A stretch of DNA of 37,341 nt, from NCBI GenBank assembly GCA_001784875.1, contig MFSH01000017.1:1-37341 (forward strand). Direction: 5' to 3'. Positions 1 through 7,563 of this stretch are shown here, piece after piece. The position numbers and the translations under genes are program-made. The DNA comes from Candidatus Moranbacteria bacterium RIFOXYB1_FULL_43_19 (GTDB taxonomy: Bacteria > Patescibacteriota > Minisyncoccia > Moranbacterales > UBA11712). Below the pieces are notes generated by a model, which saw only the letters and a list, made by a program, of their open reading frames with translations, was not told the DNA's origin and made no database searches. The stretch's first letter is position 1, and the number at the start of each line of letters is the position of its first letter.

Positions 1-57
1 GAACAATGACCAATAATTTCAAATCTATTATTGATCATTGGCCGTTGGTCATTGTTC
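1..57. repeat. Short palindrome at the left edge, downstream of ftsA
   Basis: The outer arms GAACAATGACCAA (1-13) and TTGGTCATTGTTC (45-57) are perfect reverse complements. The element lies 13 bp beyond the ftsA stop, so on the minus strand it would form a hairpin just after ftsA. The following bases are not a clear T-run, so a terminator role is uncertain. It may continue to the left of the window. Confidence 0.7.
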
Positions 58-70
58 TTTGTTTGTGTTT

Positions 71-1333
71 TTACGGCAAAAACTTCTTGAGCCATCCTCG
101 CATCTTATCAACCGTATGTCCGATCTTGGGAAGTCCGTCAATCGCCGGAAGTTTTGTCCGGAGAGCGCCCGGAGAGCTCATTGCCTCTTCTTCGGCTCCC
201 CAAAGAGCCAGTCCCACAGCCGTCACGAATCCTGGTTCATCGACTTTGTCCACTATGCCGCTAAGCTCCACCGGAAAACCGGTTTGGGCCGGCAGGCGCA
301 GAATTTTTTTGGCCAGATCCACAACGCCCGGAAGCTTGGCTCCCCCGCCGACAATTACCGCTCCCGCCGGTAGCATTCCGGATCTCCCAGTCTTCCGAAG
401 CTCTTTGTCAATCATCGTGAAAATTTCTTCGAGTCTTGCCTCAACAATTTCCGCTACGTGATGGCGTGAAATTTCGCCCTCTTCGTTTAAGTCTATTTCT
501 GCCAGATTAATCTGGTCTTTTTTTCCAATTTCATCCGGAAGAGCCGATCCGTAATTCACTTTCACCTTTTCAGCTACGTCAATCGACGTGCGAAGGCCGA
601 TGGCGACATCGTTAGTGATATGGCTGCTTCCGATCGGCACAACACCGATCTGGACCAGGTCGCCCTCTTCGTAAACCGCAAAACTGGTCGTCCCGCCTCC
701 CATATCGATAAGAATTGTTCCCAGCTCTTTTTGTCTTTTACTAAGGGCCGCCTTTGAAGCCGCGAGAGCCGAAAAAACCATGTCATCCACTTCAACACCC
801 CCTTGGTAAATACATTTGGAAAGATTCTTGATGACGGGAGAAGATCCCAGAACCAGCATAGCATTTACCTCAAGCCGGATTCCGTTCATTCCTATCGGAT
901 CTTTGATGCCTTTTTGTTCGTCAACAGAAAAATCACGCGGAATCACGTGGATAATTTCCGTGTTTGAAGGAAGAGAAATGGTTTCCGCCGCCGTAAGAGA
1001 TCTCATGATGTCATCTCCGGTAATTTCTCCATCGGCCTTAGCAATGGCCACCACGCCTTGGCTTTCCTGATATTTGATATGGCTTCCACCGATGCTCACG
1101 ATGGCTTTCCCGATCTGAATCCCTGATGTTCTCTCGGCGTTTTTCACTGCTTCGCCAATTGATTTCACTGTTTCCTCGACATCGGCGACTACTCCCCGGC
1201 GGATGCCAAAAGAAGAAGCCGTGCCAACTCCCATAACGCGGGGTTTCTCCTCTTCCTCGAATTTTTGGAGTATCACGGCCCGGACATTTGATGATCCGAC
1301 ATCAAGGCCGATGATAGTCGTTCCCTTGCTCAT
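71..1333 (-). CDS. ftsA: Cell division protein FtsA
   Basis: FtsA is the actin-like ATPase that tethers FtsZ filaments to the membrane and recruits the divisome. The 420-residue protein shows the actin-fold nucleotide motifs: phosphate-1 (IGLDVGSSNVRAV near the N-terminus), phosphate-2 (LIDMGGGTTSFAVY near residue 210) and the adenosine motif (AVIVGGGAKLPGV near 330). The SHS2/1C insertion region lies between the first two. It ends in a basic amphipathic helix (MRGWLKKFLP), the typical membrane-targeting tail. The ATG at 1333 is supported by a promoter only a few bases upstream. The gene follows dgkA, whose coding sequence contains that promoter. ftsZ would be expected just beyond the left edge. 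Confidence 0.96.
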   Translation of the reverse strand: MSKGTTIIGLDVGSSNVRAVILQKFEEEEKPRVMGVGTASSFGIRRGVVADVEETVKSIGEAVKNAERTSGIQIGKAIVSIGGSHIKYQESQGVVAIAKADGEITGDDIMRSLTAAETISLPSNTEIIHVIPRDFSVDEQKGIKDPIGMNGIRLEVNAMLVLGSSPVIKNLSKCIYQGGVEVDDMVFSALAASKAALSKRQKELGTILIDMGGGTTSFAVYEEGDLVQIGVVPIGSSHITNDVAIGLRTSIDVAEKVKVNYGSALPDEIGKKDQINLAEIDLNEEGEISRHHVAEIVEARLEEIFTMIDKELRKTGRSGMLPAGAVIVGGGAKLPGVVDLAKKILRLPAQTGFPVELSGIVDKVDEPGFVTAVGLALWGAEEEAMSSPGALRTKLPAIDGLPKIGHTVDKMRGWLKKFLP

Positions 1334-1347
1334 AAAATATACCCGGA

Positions 1348-1376
1348 ATTATACAGGAAAATCACAATCCCTGCAA
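1348..1376 (-). promoter_or_regulatory. Sigma70-type promoter for ftsA
   Basis: On the minus strand TTGCAG (1376-1371), a 17-bp spacer and TATAAT (1353-1348) precede ftsA. The predicted start of transcription, near 1340, leaves a leader of only about 7 bases before the ATG. No Shine-Dalgarno sequence is visible. The -35 box lies inside the 3' end of dgkA. Confidence 0.65.
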
Positions 1377-1739
1377 AAATAAATCCTTTATATATGGGTA
1401 GAAAATTATTGTCCCGATAACAACCGCGCCAATCGAGGCAATCAGTACCGCCGCCGCCATGACATCCTTTATCAGTTGGGCATATGGATGAACGCGAGGT
1501 TTCAGGATGTCGACAACTCTTTCGAGAATTGTGTTTATCAGTTCGACCGCCAGAACAGCAAAAATAACAAGAAAAAGAGCCACCTTTTGCCAGTCCCTGA
1601 TGTCAAGAATAAGCATTAGTATAACTATAAAAATTCCAATCAAAATTTCCAGTTGAAAATTTTGCTCGTTTTTGAGAACATATTTGAGTCCCCGGAAGGC
1701 GCATCTAAAACTCTGGAAAAGTTTTTTGAGATTGTCCAC
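1362..1739 (-). CDS. dgkA: Diacylglycerol kinase family protein (DgkA, undecaprenol kinase type)
   Basis: This 125-residue integral membrane lipid kinase belongs to the DgkA family. In Gram-positive bacteria the family phosphorylates undecaprenol, recycling the carrier lipid for cell-wall synthesis. Three hydrophobic segments are visible (about residues 30-45, 52-68 and 95-115). The family signature ELINTILERVVDILKP (near 65-80) is followed by a conserved KDVMAAAVL stretch. The start is a GTG at 1737-1739 with no clear ribosome binding site. It lies in the conserved rpsU-yqeY-ybeY-dgkA block, downstream of ybeY and separated from it by a 120-bp palindromic repeat. Undecaprenol as substrate is inferred from the family and from uppP elsewhere in the window. 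Confidence 0.9.
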   Translation of the reverse strand: MDNLKKLFQSFRCAFRGLKYVLKNEQNFQLEILIGIFIVILMLILDIRDWQKVALFLVIFAVLAVELINTILERVVDILKPRVHPYAQLIKDVMAAAVLIASIGAVVIGTIIFYPYIKDLFLQGL

Positions 1740-1747
1740 TTTTTTTA

Positions 1748-1876
1748 CAAACTCTAAATTCTAAGCGCTAAATCCTAAACAATTTCAAAATTTAAATGCC
1801 CAAAATTCAAGACTATTTTGAAGATTTAGATTTTAATATCTAATATTGTTTATAGTTTAGGATTTCGGATTTAGGA
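1748..1876. repeat. Intergenic imperfect palindrome, family B copy 1
   Basis: The left arm contains CTAAATCCTAAACAATTTC and the right arm contains the inverted motif TTTAGGATTTCGGATTTAGG. The same words recur at 20152-20280, 32976-33042 and 34013-34140. The right arm overlaps the ybeY stop and encodes its last residues (ILNPKS). Confidence 0.8.
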
Positions 1877-2276
1877 TTTCACAAACGTTATCCTGAAGCT
1901 TATACATTTTCTTCCCGTGGCGAAAGCCCAGGAGGTGCAAAATTCCATGCGACAAGACAAAGGCGAGTTCTTTTTGAAAAGAAACTTCTTGATCCTTAGC
2001 CGATTTTTCAATCACTTCCGGACACAAAAACAGTTCCCCTTCTATCTTTTTTTTATTATACCCCGAAGAATAATTAAAGGAAAGTATGTCAGTAGCTTTG
2101 TTGATTTTCCGGTATTTTTGGTTTATTTCCAGAATTTTTCCCTTGTCCGCGAAAACAACCGAAACAGAAAAGCCAGCCACTTTCTTTCCGGAAACGGCCA
2201 GTGTCTTCTTTATGATTTTTTCAATAAAGGACCCTGCAATTCTTTTTTTCGTTTTGCCGACAATTTCAATATCCAT
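1857..2276 (-). CDS. ybeY: Endoribonuclease YbeY (rRNA maturation factor)
   Basis: YbeY is a zinc-dependent endoribonuclease for 16S rRNA 3'-end maturation and ribosome quality control. The 139-residue protein carries the metal-binding signature SHGILHLLGFRHG, with H110, H114 and H120 as the expected zinc ligands. Upstream is the usual ATDILSF motif near 61-67. The ATG at 2276 lies 3 bp after the yqeY stop, so the two genes are probably co-transcribed. The C-terminal residues ILNPKS are encoded by the arm of an intergenic palindromic repeat, suggesting the original stop was overwritten. Residues beyond the zinc motif are normally variable, so function is probably unaffected. Confidence 0.93.
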   Translation of the reverse strand: MDIEIVGKTKKRIAGSFIEKIIKKTLAVSGKKVAGFSVSVVFADKGKILEINQKYRKINKATDILSFNYSSGYNKKKIEGELFLCPEVIEKSAKDQEVSFQKELAFVLSHGILHLLGFRHGKKMYKLQDNVCEILNPKS

Positions 2277-2279
2277 GAG

Positions 2280-2747
2280 CTAGGATTGGGAAGAAGAAAG
2301 TTTTTCATCGACTATTTTTTTGACGACATCGCCTTCCGCTTTCCCTTGCGCTTCTTTCATGACCGCTCCCATCAGCCTGCCAAATCCCGATTTGTCCGAA
2401 ATGCCAAGTTCTTCCATTTTTGCTTCCACAATTTTCCTCACCTCATTTTCCCCCATTTGAGCCGGGAGATAATTTTCCAAAATTGCCAGCTCTTTTTTTT
2501 CTTTTTCCGCGAGTTCCGCCCGACTGCCCTTTTCGTATTGGATGATCGAATCTTTTCTCTGTTTCGCTTGGCGTTTCAAAACGGAAATGACATCGTCATC
2601 AGAAAGATATTGCTCATCCTGGGCCTTCTTTTCGATTTGAAAATTTTTGATCGCCGCGATAAGAAAACGCAAGGCGCCCGCCTTTTCCTTTTCTCCGGAT
2701 TTGAGAGCTGATTTGAGATCAGTTTCGATTTGTTCGTGTAAATTCAT
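2280..2747 (-). CDS. GatB/YqeY domain protein
   Basis: This YqeY-like protein of about 155 residues is related to the C-terminal tail domain of the GatB amidotransferase subunit. The stand-alone family is thought to bind RNA, but its exact role is unsettled. Recognisable stretches are MNLHEQIETDLKSALKSGE at the start, LRFLIAAIKNFQIEKK, and the helical end with GFGRLMGAVMKEAQGKAEG. An upstream in-frame ATG (2798) would add 17 residues encoded by a palindromic repeat, so the start was placed at 2747, where the family similarity begins. It sits between rpsU and ybeY, a common bacterial order, with a 3-bp gap to ybeY. Confidence 0.9.
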   Translation of the reverse strand: MNLHEQIETDLKSALKSGEKEKAGALRFLIAAIKNFQIEKKAQDEQYLSDDDVISVLKRQAKQRKDSIIQYEKGSRAELAEKEKKELAILENYLPAQMGENEVRKIVEAKMEELGISDKSGFGRLMGAVMKEAQGKAEGDVVKKIVDEKLSSSQS

Positions 2748-2751
2748 GAAG

Positions 2752-2812
2752 CGTGGAACATGAAGCATGGAACATAACGAATTTGTTTTGAGTTCCATGT
2801 TCCCTGTTGTGT
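2752..2812. repeat. Intergenic palindrome between rpsU and yqeY
   Basis: CATGGAAC (2766-2773) pairs with GTTCCATG (2792-2799), and flanking GGAACATG-like words repeat around them. It occupies the whole rpsU-yqeY junction and would place a hairpin in the leader of yqeY. Confidence 0.6.
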
Positions 2813-2817
2813 GAAAA

Positions 2818-3072
2818 TTAGCTTTCCAGTTTCCTTTTTACTCTCCGAAGAGCTTCCTCGTCGAATTTTCCCATCTTCTTGAGCTTATCAACTTCTTTTT
2901 TTACTTTAGCGCGATATTGAGCCGATTGCCGGGTCTGGCGCTTGGTTTTTGGTTTGGCAAAAAATCTTCCCGAACGGGCCGAAAGCAAAACACCGCTCTG
3001 CTGAACACGGCGGGAAAAGCGCCTGATAAGGGCTTCTGACGTTTCTCGATCTTTTTTCTTGACTTCTACCAT
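2818..3072 (-). CDS. rpsU: 30S ribosomal protein S21
   Basis: S21 is a small basic protein of the 30S platform near the anti-Shine-Dalgarno region. The 84-residue sequence begins MVEVKKKDRETSEALIRRF and is rich in Lys and Arg, with the typical SRRVQQSGVL stretch. The C-terminal part is a charged helical extension (residues 40-84), longer than in short S21 proteins. The ATG at 3072 is preceded by a strong ribosome binding site, GAGGGGAGGT, one of the few clear ones in the window. It heads the rpsU-yqeY-ybeY-dgkA block. Confidence 0.95.
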   Translation of the reverse strand: MVEVKKKDRETSEALIRRFSRRVQQSGVLLSARSGRFFAKPKTKRQTRQSAQYRAKVKKEVDKLKKMGKFDEEALRRVKRKLES

Positions 3073-3171
3073 ATCATACCTCCCCTCTAAATAATGTAAA
3101 AACTAAAATCTAAAAAATAAAAACAATATCTTAAATTCAAAACTTTTTAATTTTTTGCCTCAACCGCGCTA
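3073..3171. promoter_or_regulatory. AT-rich leader and presumed promoter region of rpsU
   Basis: This 99-bp AT-rich interval separates the HIT gene from rpsU. It holds the strong ribosome binding site GGGGAGG at about 3076-3083 on the minus strand. I see no confident -35/-10 pair and no long inverted repeat. Confidence 0.4.
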
Positions 3172-3525
3172 TCACGAAACCGGTCTTATGTTTTCAGCTA
3201 ATTGTGCACCGCCTATCAAATGTAGGTGCACATGTTTCACTTCCTGCCCTCCATGCTCTCCGACCCGAATCAAAAGCTTATATCCTTTTTCTGAAATTTT
3301 CAAGTCTTCGGCAATTTTCTTGGCAACCATAATCAGCCGTCCCATCAGTTTTTCATCATTTTCTGATATCTCTGTTACGCTCCCAATGTGCTTTTTTGGA
3401 ATCACAAGAATATGCACTGGCGCAATCGGATGCGCATCGCGGAAAGCGACAACCAGATCGTCTTCGTAAAGAAAGTTTGTTGGGATTTCACGATTGGCAA
3501 TTTTACAAAATATACAGTTGTCCAT
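3172..3525 (-). CDS. HIT family (HINT-like) nucleotide-binding protein
   Basis: This 117-residue histidine-triad protein belongs to the superfamily that hydrolyses purine nucleoside phosphoramidates and related nucleotides. It begins MDNCIFCKIANREIPT, with the Cys pair typical of bacterial HINT proteins that may bind zinc. The catalytic histidine triad HVHLHL is at residues 98-103. Length and motif spacing are normal for the family. The ATG at 3525 lies 6 bp from a long palindromic repeat separating it from hisS, and no Shine-Dalgarno is visible. The natural substrate is not predictable. Confidence 0.94.
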   Translation of the reverse strand: MDNCIFCKIANREIPTNFLYEDDLVVAFRDAHPIAPVHILVIPKKHIGSVTEISENDEKLMGRLIMVAKKIAEDLKISEKGYKLLIRVGEHGGQEVKHVHLHLIGGAQLAENIRPVS

Positions 3526-3530
3526 TTTTT

Positions 3531-3656
3531 AGTCTTTGGAAACAAGGTCATTGGCAGTGAGACAAGTTACTGGTCTTGGGCCATTGGTTGTAAATTATCC
3601 AATGACTCATGACTAACGACCAGACCCACTGCCAACAACCTCGTAACTAATGACCT
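3531..3656. repeat. Intergenic imperfect palindrome, family A copy 1
   Basis: Two arms of roughly 60 bp face each other. The left arm has AGTCTTTGG, GGTCATTGGCAGTGAGAC and TGGTCTTGGGCCATTGG; the right arm has the inverted counterparts CCAATGACTCATGAC and CCCACTGCC. The same arms recur at 12863-12994, 26866-26990 and 36842-36957. The right arm includes the hisS stop codon and its last codons (IGH). Confidence 0.88.
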
Positions 3657-5005
3657 ATTTTTTTCAAACGCCTCTTCACCTCATCCACCACTTTCCCGGC
3701 GTCAATGATTTCCTGATTCCCACTCGCCATATCCTTCACGATCACGGTTTCATCCAGCGCTTCCTTCTGGCCAATAATAAGCGTGATTTCAACGCCGAGC
3801 CGGTCAGCTACTTTGAGCTGGGACTTGAGACTTCCCCGTCCGAAGCTTTCCGCAACCCGGATGCCGGACCTTTCCAGCGCCTCAAACATTCTGAGGCTCT
3901 TTTTCTTCGCAAAAACTCCCAGTTGCGCCAAAAAGACACGAGGTTTCGGTTCTTTGTATTGCCTCGCTCCCAATTTTTTCATTTCGACTGCAAGACGGTC
4001 CATTCCGAGACTAAATCCGACTGCCGGCGTGCTTTCCCCGCCCAACATTTTTACAAGGCCATCATATCTTCCTCCGCCTCCAAGGGCGTTTTTCTTTGCA
4101 TCTCCTCCACCTTCTGAAACAGTCAGAAACTCAAAAACGGTTTTCGTGTAATAGTCAAGCCCGCGCACAAGATTTGAGTCTAGATCAAAAGGAATTTCCA
4201 GTTCTTCAAGATATTCCAATAGTTCCTTGAAGTGCACTCGGCATTCCTCGCAGAGATGGTCAATTGACTGGGGCGCGCTCGCTCTCACCTGAACACACTT
4301 ATCTTCCTTGCAGTCCAGGATTCGAAGGGGATTTTTTTCGAGACGCTTCTTGCAGTCAATACAAAGCTTCTGTTTTTTTGATTCGAAATAATGAACCAGG
4401 AGGCTCCGATAGCTTTTTCGGCAGGCCGGACAACCGATGCTATTGACGCTTACTCGAACGCTCCTTATCCCCAACTGATAGATCACCCGCCAGCCCATTT
4501 GGATCATCTGGGCGTCAAGAACCGGATCCTGCTCTCCCAACGCCTCGCATCCAAACTGAAAAAATTCCCGGAATCTTCCTTCCTGCGGCCGGTCATAGCG
4601 GTAGCACGGGCCGGAGTAATATAGTTTTACCGGTTTTGGCGAAACATTCATGCCATGCTGGATATAAGAGCGGGCGATTCCAGCCGTGAATTCCGGCCGA
4701 AGGCTCACTTTCTCGCCGCCTTTCGTTGAAAAAGAATACATTTCCTTGTCGATGATGTCCGTTCCTTCTCCGATGCTGCGGGAGAAAATATTGGTGAATT
4801 CAACCAAGGGAATATCAATTCTCCGATAGCCAAAATCAGCCGCCGCCTTTTCGCTCAAGCGCCGAATTTGCTGCCAGTAAACCTGGTCGGCGGGCAAAAT
4901 GTCGCGCATCCCGCGCGGAGGCTGGAGAAGAAGCTCTTCTTTCACTGCTTGAGGCTTTTTTGGATTTTTTGTAGTTTTCTTAGTAATATTCTTTTTTTTA
5001 GGCAT
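3647..5005 (-). CDS. hisS: Histidine-tRNA ligase
   Basis: HisS is the class II aminoacyl-tRNA synthetase that charges tRNA-His. The 452-residue protein has PPRGMRDILP near 29-38, motif 2 (YSGPCYRYDRPQEGRFREF near 129-147), the histidine-binding stretch LVRGLDYYTKTVFEF near 279-293, and motif 3 (GFSLGMDRLAVEM near 325). A C-terminal anticodon-binding domain follows. The first 30 residues are a Lys/Thr-rich extension not usual in the family. The final residues IGH and the stop come from a family A palindrome arm. The ATG at 5005 has no visible Shine-Dalgarno and is preceded by another palindrome. Confidence 0.96.
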   Translation of the reverse strand: MPKKKNITKKTTKNPKKPQAVKEELLLQPPRGMRDILPADQVYWQQIRRLSEKAAADFGYRRIDIPLVEFTNIFSRSIGEGTDIIDKEMYSFSTKGGEKVSLRPEFTAGIARSYIQHGMNVSPKPVKLYYSGPCYRYDRPQEGRFREFFQFGCEALGEQDPVLDAQMIQMGWRVIYQLGIRSVRVSVNSIGCPACRKSYRSLLVHYFESKKQKLCIDCKKRLEKNPLRILDCKEDKCVQVRASAPQSIDHLCEECRVHFKELLEYLEELEIPFDLDSNLVRGLDYYTKTVFEFLTVSEGGGDAKKNALGGGGRYDGLVKMLGGESTPAVGFSLGMDRLAVEMKKLGARQYKEPKPRVFLAQLGVFAKKKSLRMFEALERSGIRVAESFGRGSLKSQLKVADRLGVEITLIIGQKEALDETVIVKDMASGNQEIIDAGKVVDEVKRRLKKIGH

Positions 5006-5010
5006 AAAAT

Positions 5011-5138
5011 ATAATTTCCAATTACGAATTTCTAATTCCTAACAAAATTTCAAATGATAAAATATCCGACTTAATAATTTTAGCATTAGGCATTGGATAT
5101 TTTTATTGAAAATTGGATATTGGATATTGGAAATTCTA
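5011..5138. repeat. Intergenic imperfect palindrome, family D copy 1
   Basis: The left arm (TTTCCAATTACGAATTTC, CTAATTCC) and the right arm (GGATATTGGAAATTC) are inverted AT-rich word repeats of about 50 bp each. Related copies are at 8985-9096 and 36222-36340. It fills the junction between lepB and hisS and contains the lepB stop codon. Confidence 0.75.
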
Positions 5139-5753
5139 AAATATCTGCGCTTTTTTGAAAGGCCACGCCCGAATAAGCACTTTCCCAACCACATCTTCCT
5201 CGGGAACAGGCCCCCAGGAACGGGAATCCGAACTATAGCTCCGGTTGTCGCCAAGAACAAAATACTCCGTATCGGAAAGCTGGACATTCTGGCCGCCGGA
5301 AGTTTCAACGTTGGAGGAAAGATATTGGCTTTCATTGAGGAAAAAGCCTTCCGGATTTTCGGAGTTGTAGATTTTTACCTTACCTTCCTTGATTTCAATT
5401 TTTTCTCCCGGAAGGCCAATGATGCGCTTGATGTAGTACACAGACGGATTTTTCGGATAGCGGAAAACAACAACATCTCCCCGTTGAAATTCTTTGAACG
5501 ACTTCACGGTGAAAAGATCCGTCGACCCGAATCCTACATCCGTCGTTTTATATCCCAGTTCGTTGATAATGAGATACTCCTTATCCTCGAAATTTGGCTC
5601 CATGGAAGCCCCTTGCACAAAAAAAGGCTGGATTAAAAAAACCCGCAAAGGGACGATTATTACGATTACCCAGAAAACCATTTTCACGAGTTCCCAGATC
5701 ACTCCGCCGATGCCATAGTCTTCAGTTGGCTGGTTGTTTTTTTCTTCGGCCAT
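5136..5753 (-). CDS. lepB: Signal peptidase I
   Basis: Type I signal peptidase is the membrane serine protease that removes signal peptides from exported proteins. The protein of about 205 residues has one N-terminal membrane segment (VKMVFWVIVIIVPLRVFLI), box B with the catalytic Ser (VQGASMEPNF), the catalytic Lys region (YYIKRIIGLPGE) and the conserved LGDNRSYSSDSRSWGPV box. An upstream in-frame start (5780) would add nine residues encoded by a palindrome. The ATG at 5753 has a Shine-Dalgarno-like GAGGGG nine bases upstream and is preferred. That site is in one arm of the palindrome at 5761-5870. The gene is divergent from the LCP gene. Confidence 0.95.
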   Translation of the reverse strand: MAEEKNNQPTEDYGIGGVIWELVKMVFWVIVIIVPLRVFLIQPFFVQGASMEPNFEDKEYLIINELGYKTTDVGFGSTDLFTVKSFKEFQRGDVVVFRYPKNPSVYYIKRIIGLPGEKIEIKEGKVKIYNSENPEGFFLNESQYLSSNVETSGGQNVQLSDTEYFVLGDNRSYSSDSRSWGPVPEEDVVGKVLIRAWPFKKAQIF

Positions 5754-5760
5754 AAATTTA

Positions 5761-5870
5761 CCCCTCACCAATCCTAACAATAAATCGTAAATTATCGATA
5801 GCTGAAAGGCGAAGCCGTTTCACTCCCACTCACCGATTTATCACAAGCGCTAGCTGGGATTGGTGAGGGG
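5761..5870. repeat. Palindrome in the lepB/LCP divergent region, with perfect 14-bp arms
   Basis: CCCCTCACCAATCC (5761-5774) and GGATTGGTGAGGGG (5857-5870) are exact reverse complements. Inside are weaker inverted words (AATAAATCG with CGATTTAT, and two AGCTATC/GCTAGC-like words). On the minus strand the proximal arm carries the GAGGGG that would act as the lepB Shine-Dalgarno. Confidence 0.85.
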
Positions 5871-5934
5871 CGAACCCAAAATTCAACAAAACTTGCCATT
5901 TATAAGCAACTTTACCCCAATAATAGCAGAAATT

Positions 5935-5962
5935 TTGAGCTGTGGCAAGTCCGGTGTATACT
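5935..5962 (+). promoter_or_regulatory. Sigma70-type promoter giving a predicted leaderless LCP mRNA
   Basis: TTGAGC (5935-5940), a 16-bp spacer and TATACT (5957-5962) precede the LCP gene. Seven bases after the -10 box is position 5969, the A of the ATG. A leaderless transcript is therefore predicted. There is no Shine-Dalgarno sequence. Confidence 0.55.
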
Positions 5963-5968
5963 GATATT

Positions 5969-7507
5969 ATGTTTGCTATAAATAATAACTTTCGCGAAAA
6001 TCCTCCCCGCCGGAGAAAGAGACGTTTTTTCTTTTGGCTTGTTATCGGGATCATAATATTAGGCCTGGCTTTTTTGGCGTCTGTGGCCGTTGCCTATAAA
6101 TTCTATTCCACGAGCAAAAAAGTTATTACCACGGATGCGACGGATTCCTTTCTGGGAAGCCTTCGGGACATGGCTTCGGGCGACAGAAAAACGCTTAGGG
6201 GAGAAAAGGATGGCCGGATCAATATTTTGCTCCTAGGCTTTGCCGGAGAAAATTATCCGGGTGAAAATCTCACTGATTCCATTATCATCGCCAGCGTCGA
6301 CCCAAGAACCTACCAAACGGCAATGCTTTCTGTTCCCCGTGACTTATACGTCCGCATTCCAGATACGGCTTCATATACAAAAATAAACGCTCTTTACGCG
6401 CGCGGGCAAGGCAAACGCGGAAGCGCGGCGGAAGGAATTGATGATTTGAAAAAGGCCCTTGTGGAAATAACCGGCCTTCCCATTCACTACTCCGTCGCCA
6501 TTGATTTTGACGGGTTTAAGAAAGTGATTGACGAGCTCGGTGGCATCAAAGTCCAGGTGCCGCGTGACATCCATGACGAGCGCTACCCGGGACCGAACTA
6601 CAGCTACGAAACTTTTGACATCAAGGAGGGCCTTTATACCCTCGACGGTGACATTGCTTTGAAATACGCCCGCACCCGCCATGATGAGGCCGGGGACTTC
6701 GGCCGGGCTTTCCGCCAGCAGCTTATTTTGGAAGCGGCCCGCTCAAAAGCTTTTTCCATCGGCACCTTGCTCAATGTTTTGGCCGTCAATAATGTTTTGA
6801 ATACTCTGGGCGACCATCTGCGTACGGACATTCCCCTCGATGAAATTGAAACTTTCCTTGATCTCGTCGGAAAAATTGACACCCACACAACTGTCAACAA
6901 AGTTCTCGACGCTGGCCATCCTGATAGCCTGATGGTGGTTTCGCATGTATATCTGGGCCACGTCCGGGCGTTCATTCTCATCCCGCGGACAGGAAAATAT
7001 GACGAGATACAGGAACTCGCCAAAGATATATTCAATCTGGATCTCATTGAAAGGAAGAAAAAAGAAATCGAAAGTGAAAAAGCAACTGTGGCCGTCGCGA
7101 ACCGGAGCGGTTCGACCAATTTTGGCAAAAAATTGTCCGCTCTTCTTGAGAAAATGGGCTATTCGGTCCAAACTGTTCCTCGAGCCGAAAAAACAATCGC
7201 CCCTCCCCTGACGTCCGATGCTGGAAGCTCGAAATCGTTTGTTTATGATATTTCCAAAACCAAGCCTTTTTCACTTGAAGATTTGGCCAAAAAATTCTCG
7301 GCCGAAGTTTCCGAGAATCTTCCGGCCGATCTTTCCGCCCAGTGCCAAAAAGCCGACCTTTGTTTCATCGCCGGATCAAAACTCACCGAAAATCTCGGTT
7401 ATGAAGAAGATACTCTTGAGGATCTTGAGCAGGGATATGACAAGCAGGCAGTGGGTGAAAGAGAATATATTGAACTCCTCAAGAAAGGAACGAATCAGAG
7501 ATTTTAA
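5969..7507 (+). CDS. LytR-CpsA-Psr (LCP) family protein with LytR C-terminal domain
   Basis: LCP proteins attach glycopolymers from undecaprenyl-phosphate carriers to the cell wall or surface. The protein of about 512 residues has a basic cytoplasmic N-terminus (PPRRRKRR), one membrane segment (WLVIGIIILGLAFLASVAVAY) and an extracellular LCP domain. That domain includes INILLLGFAG, the LTDSIIIASVDP motif, SVPRDLYV, and YARTRHDEAGDFGRAFRQQ with the conserved Arg and Asp residues. A LytR_C-like domain follows from about residue 365. A GTG at 5942 would add nine residues, but a -10 box overlaps that extension, so the ATG at 5969 was chosen. It fits with UppP and the DgkA-type kinase elsewhere in the window. 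Confidence 0.93.
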   Translation: MFAINNNFRENPPRRRKRRFFFWLVIGIIILGLAFLASVAVAYKFYSTSKKVITTDATDSFLGSLRDMASGDRKTLRGEKDGRINILLLGFAGENYPGENLTDSIIIASVDPRTYQTAMLSVPRDLYVRIPDTASYTKINALYARGQGKRGSAAEGIDDLKKALVEITGLPIHYSVAIDFDGFKKVIDELGGIKVQVPRDIHDERYPGPNYSYETFDIKEGLYTLDGDIALKYARTRHDEAGDFGRAFRQQLILEAARSKAFSIGTLLNVLAVNNVLNTLGDHLRTDIPLDEIETFLDLVGKIDTHTTVNKVLDAGHPDSLMVVSHVYLGHVRAFILIPRTGKYDEIQELAKDIFNLDLIERKKKEIESEKATVAVANRSGSTNFGKKLSALLEKMGYSVQTVPRAEKTIAPPLTSDAGSSKSFVYDISKTKPFSLEDLAKKFSAEVSENLPADLSAQCQKADLCFIAGSKLTENLGYEEDTLEDLEQGYDKQAVGEREYIELLKKGTNQRF

Positions 7508-7520
7508 TCCATAAAAAAAC

Positions 7521-7549
7521 CCACTCCCAACATCGGATGTTGGGAGTGG
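7521..7549. repeat. REP-like palindrome upstream of the RAYT gene
   Basis: The arms CCACTCCCAACATC and GATGTTGGGAGTGG are perfect reverse complements around a single G (7535). The inner 23 bp are identical to the palindrome at 8238-8260, so the transposase gene is bracketed by two copies. The hairpin may also end the LCP transcript, although it has no T-run after it. Confidence 0.92.
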
Positions 7550-7563
7550 ATGTCGCAAAAAAA

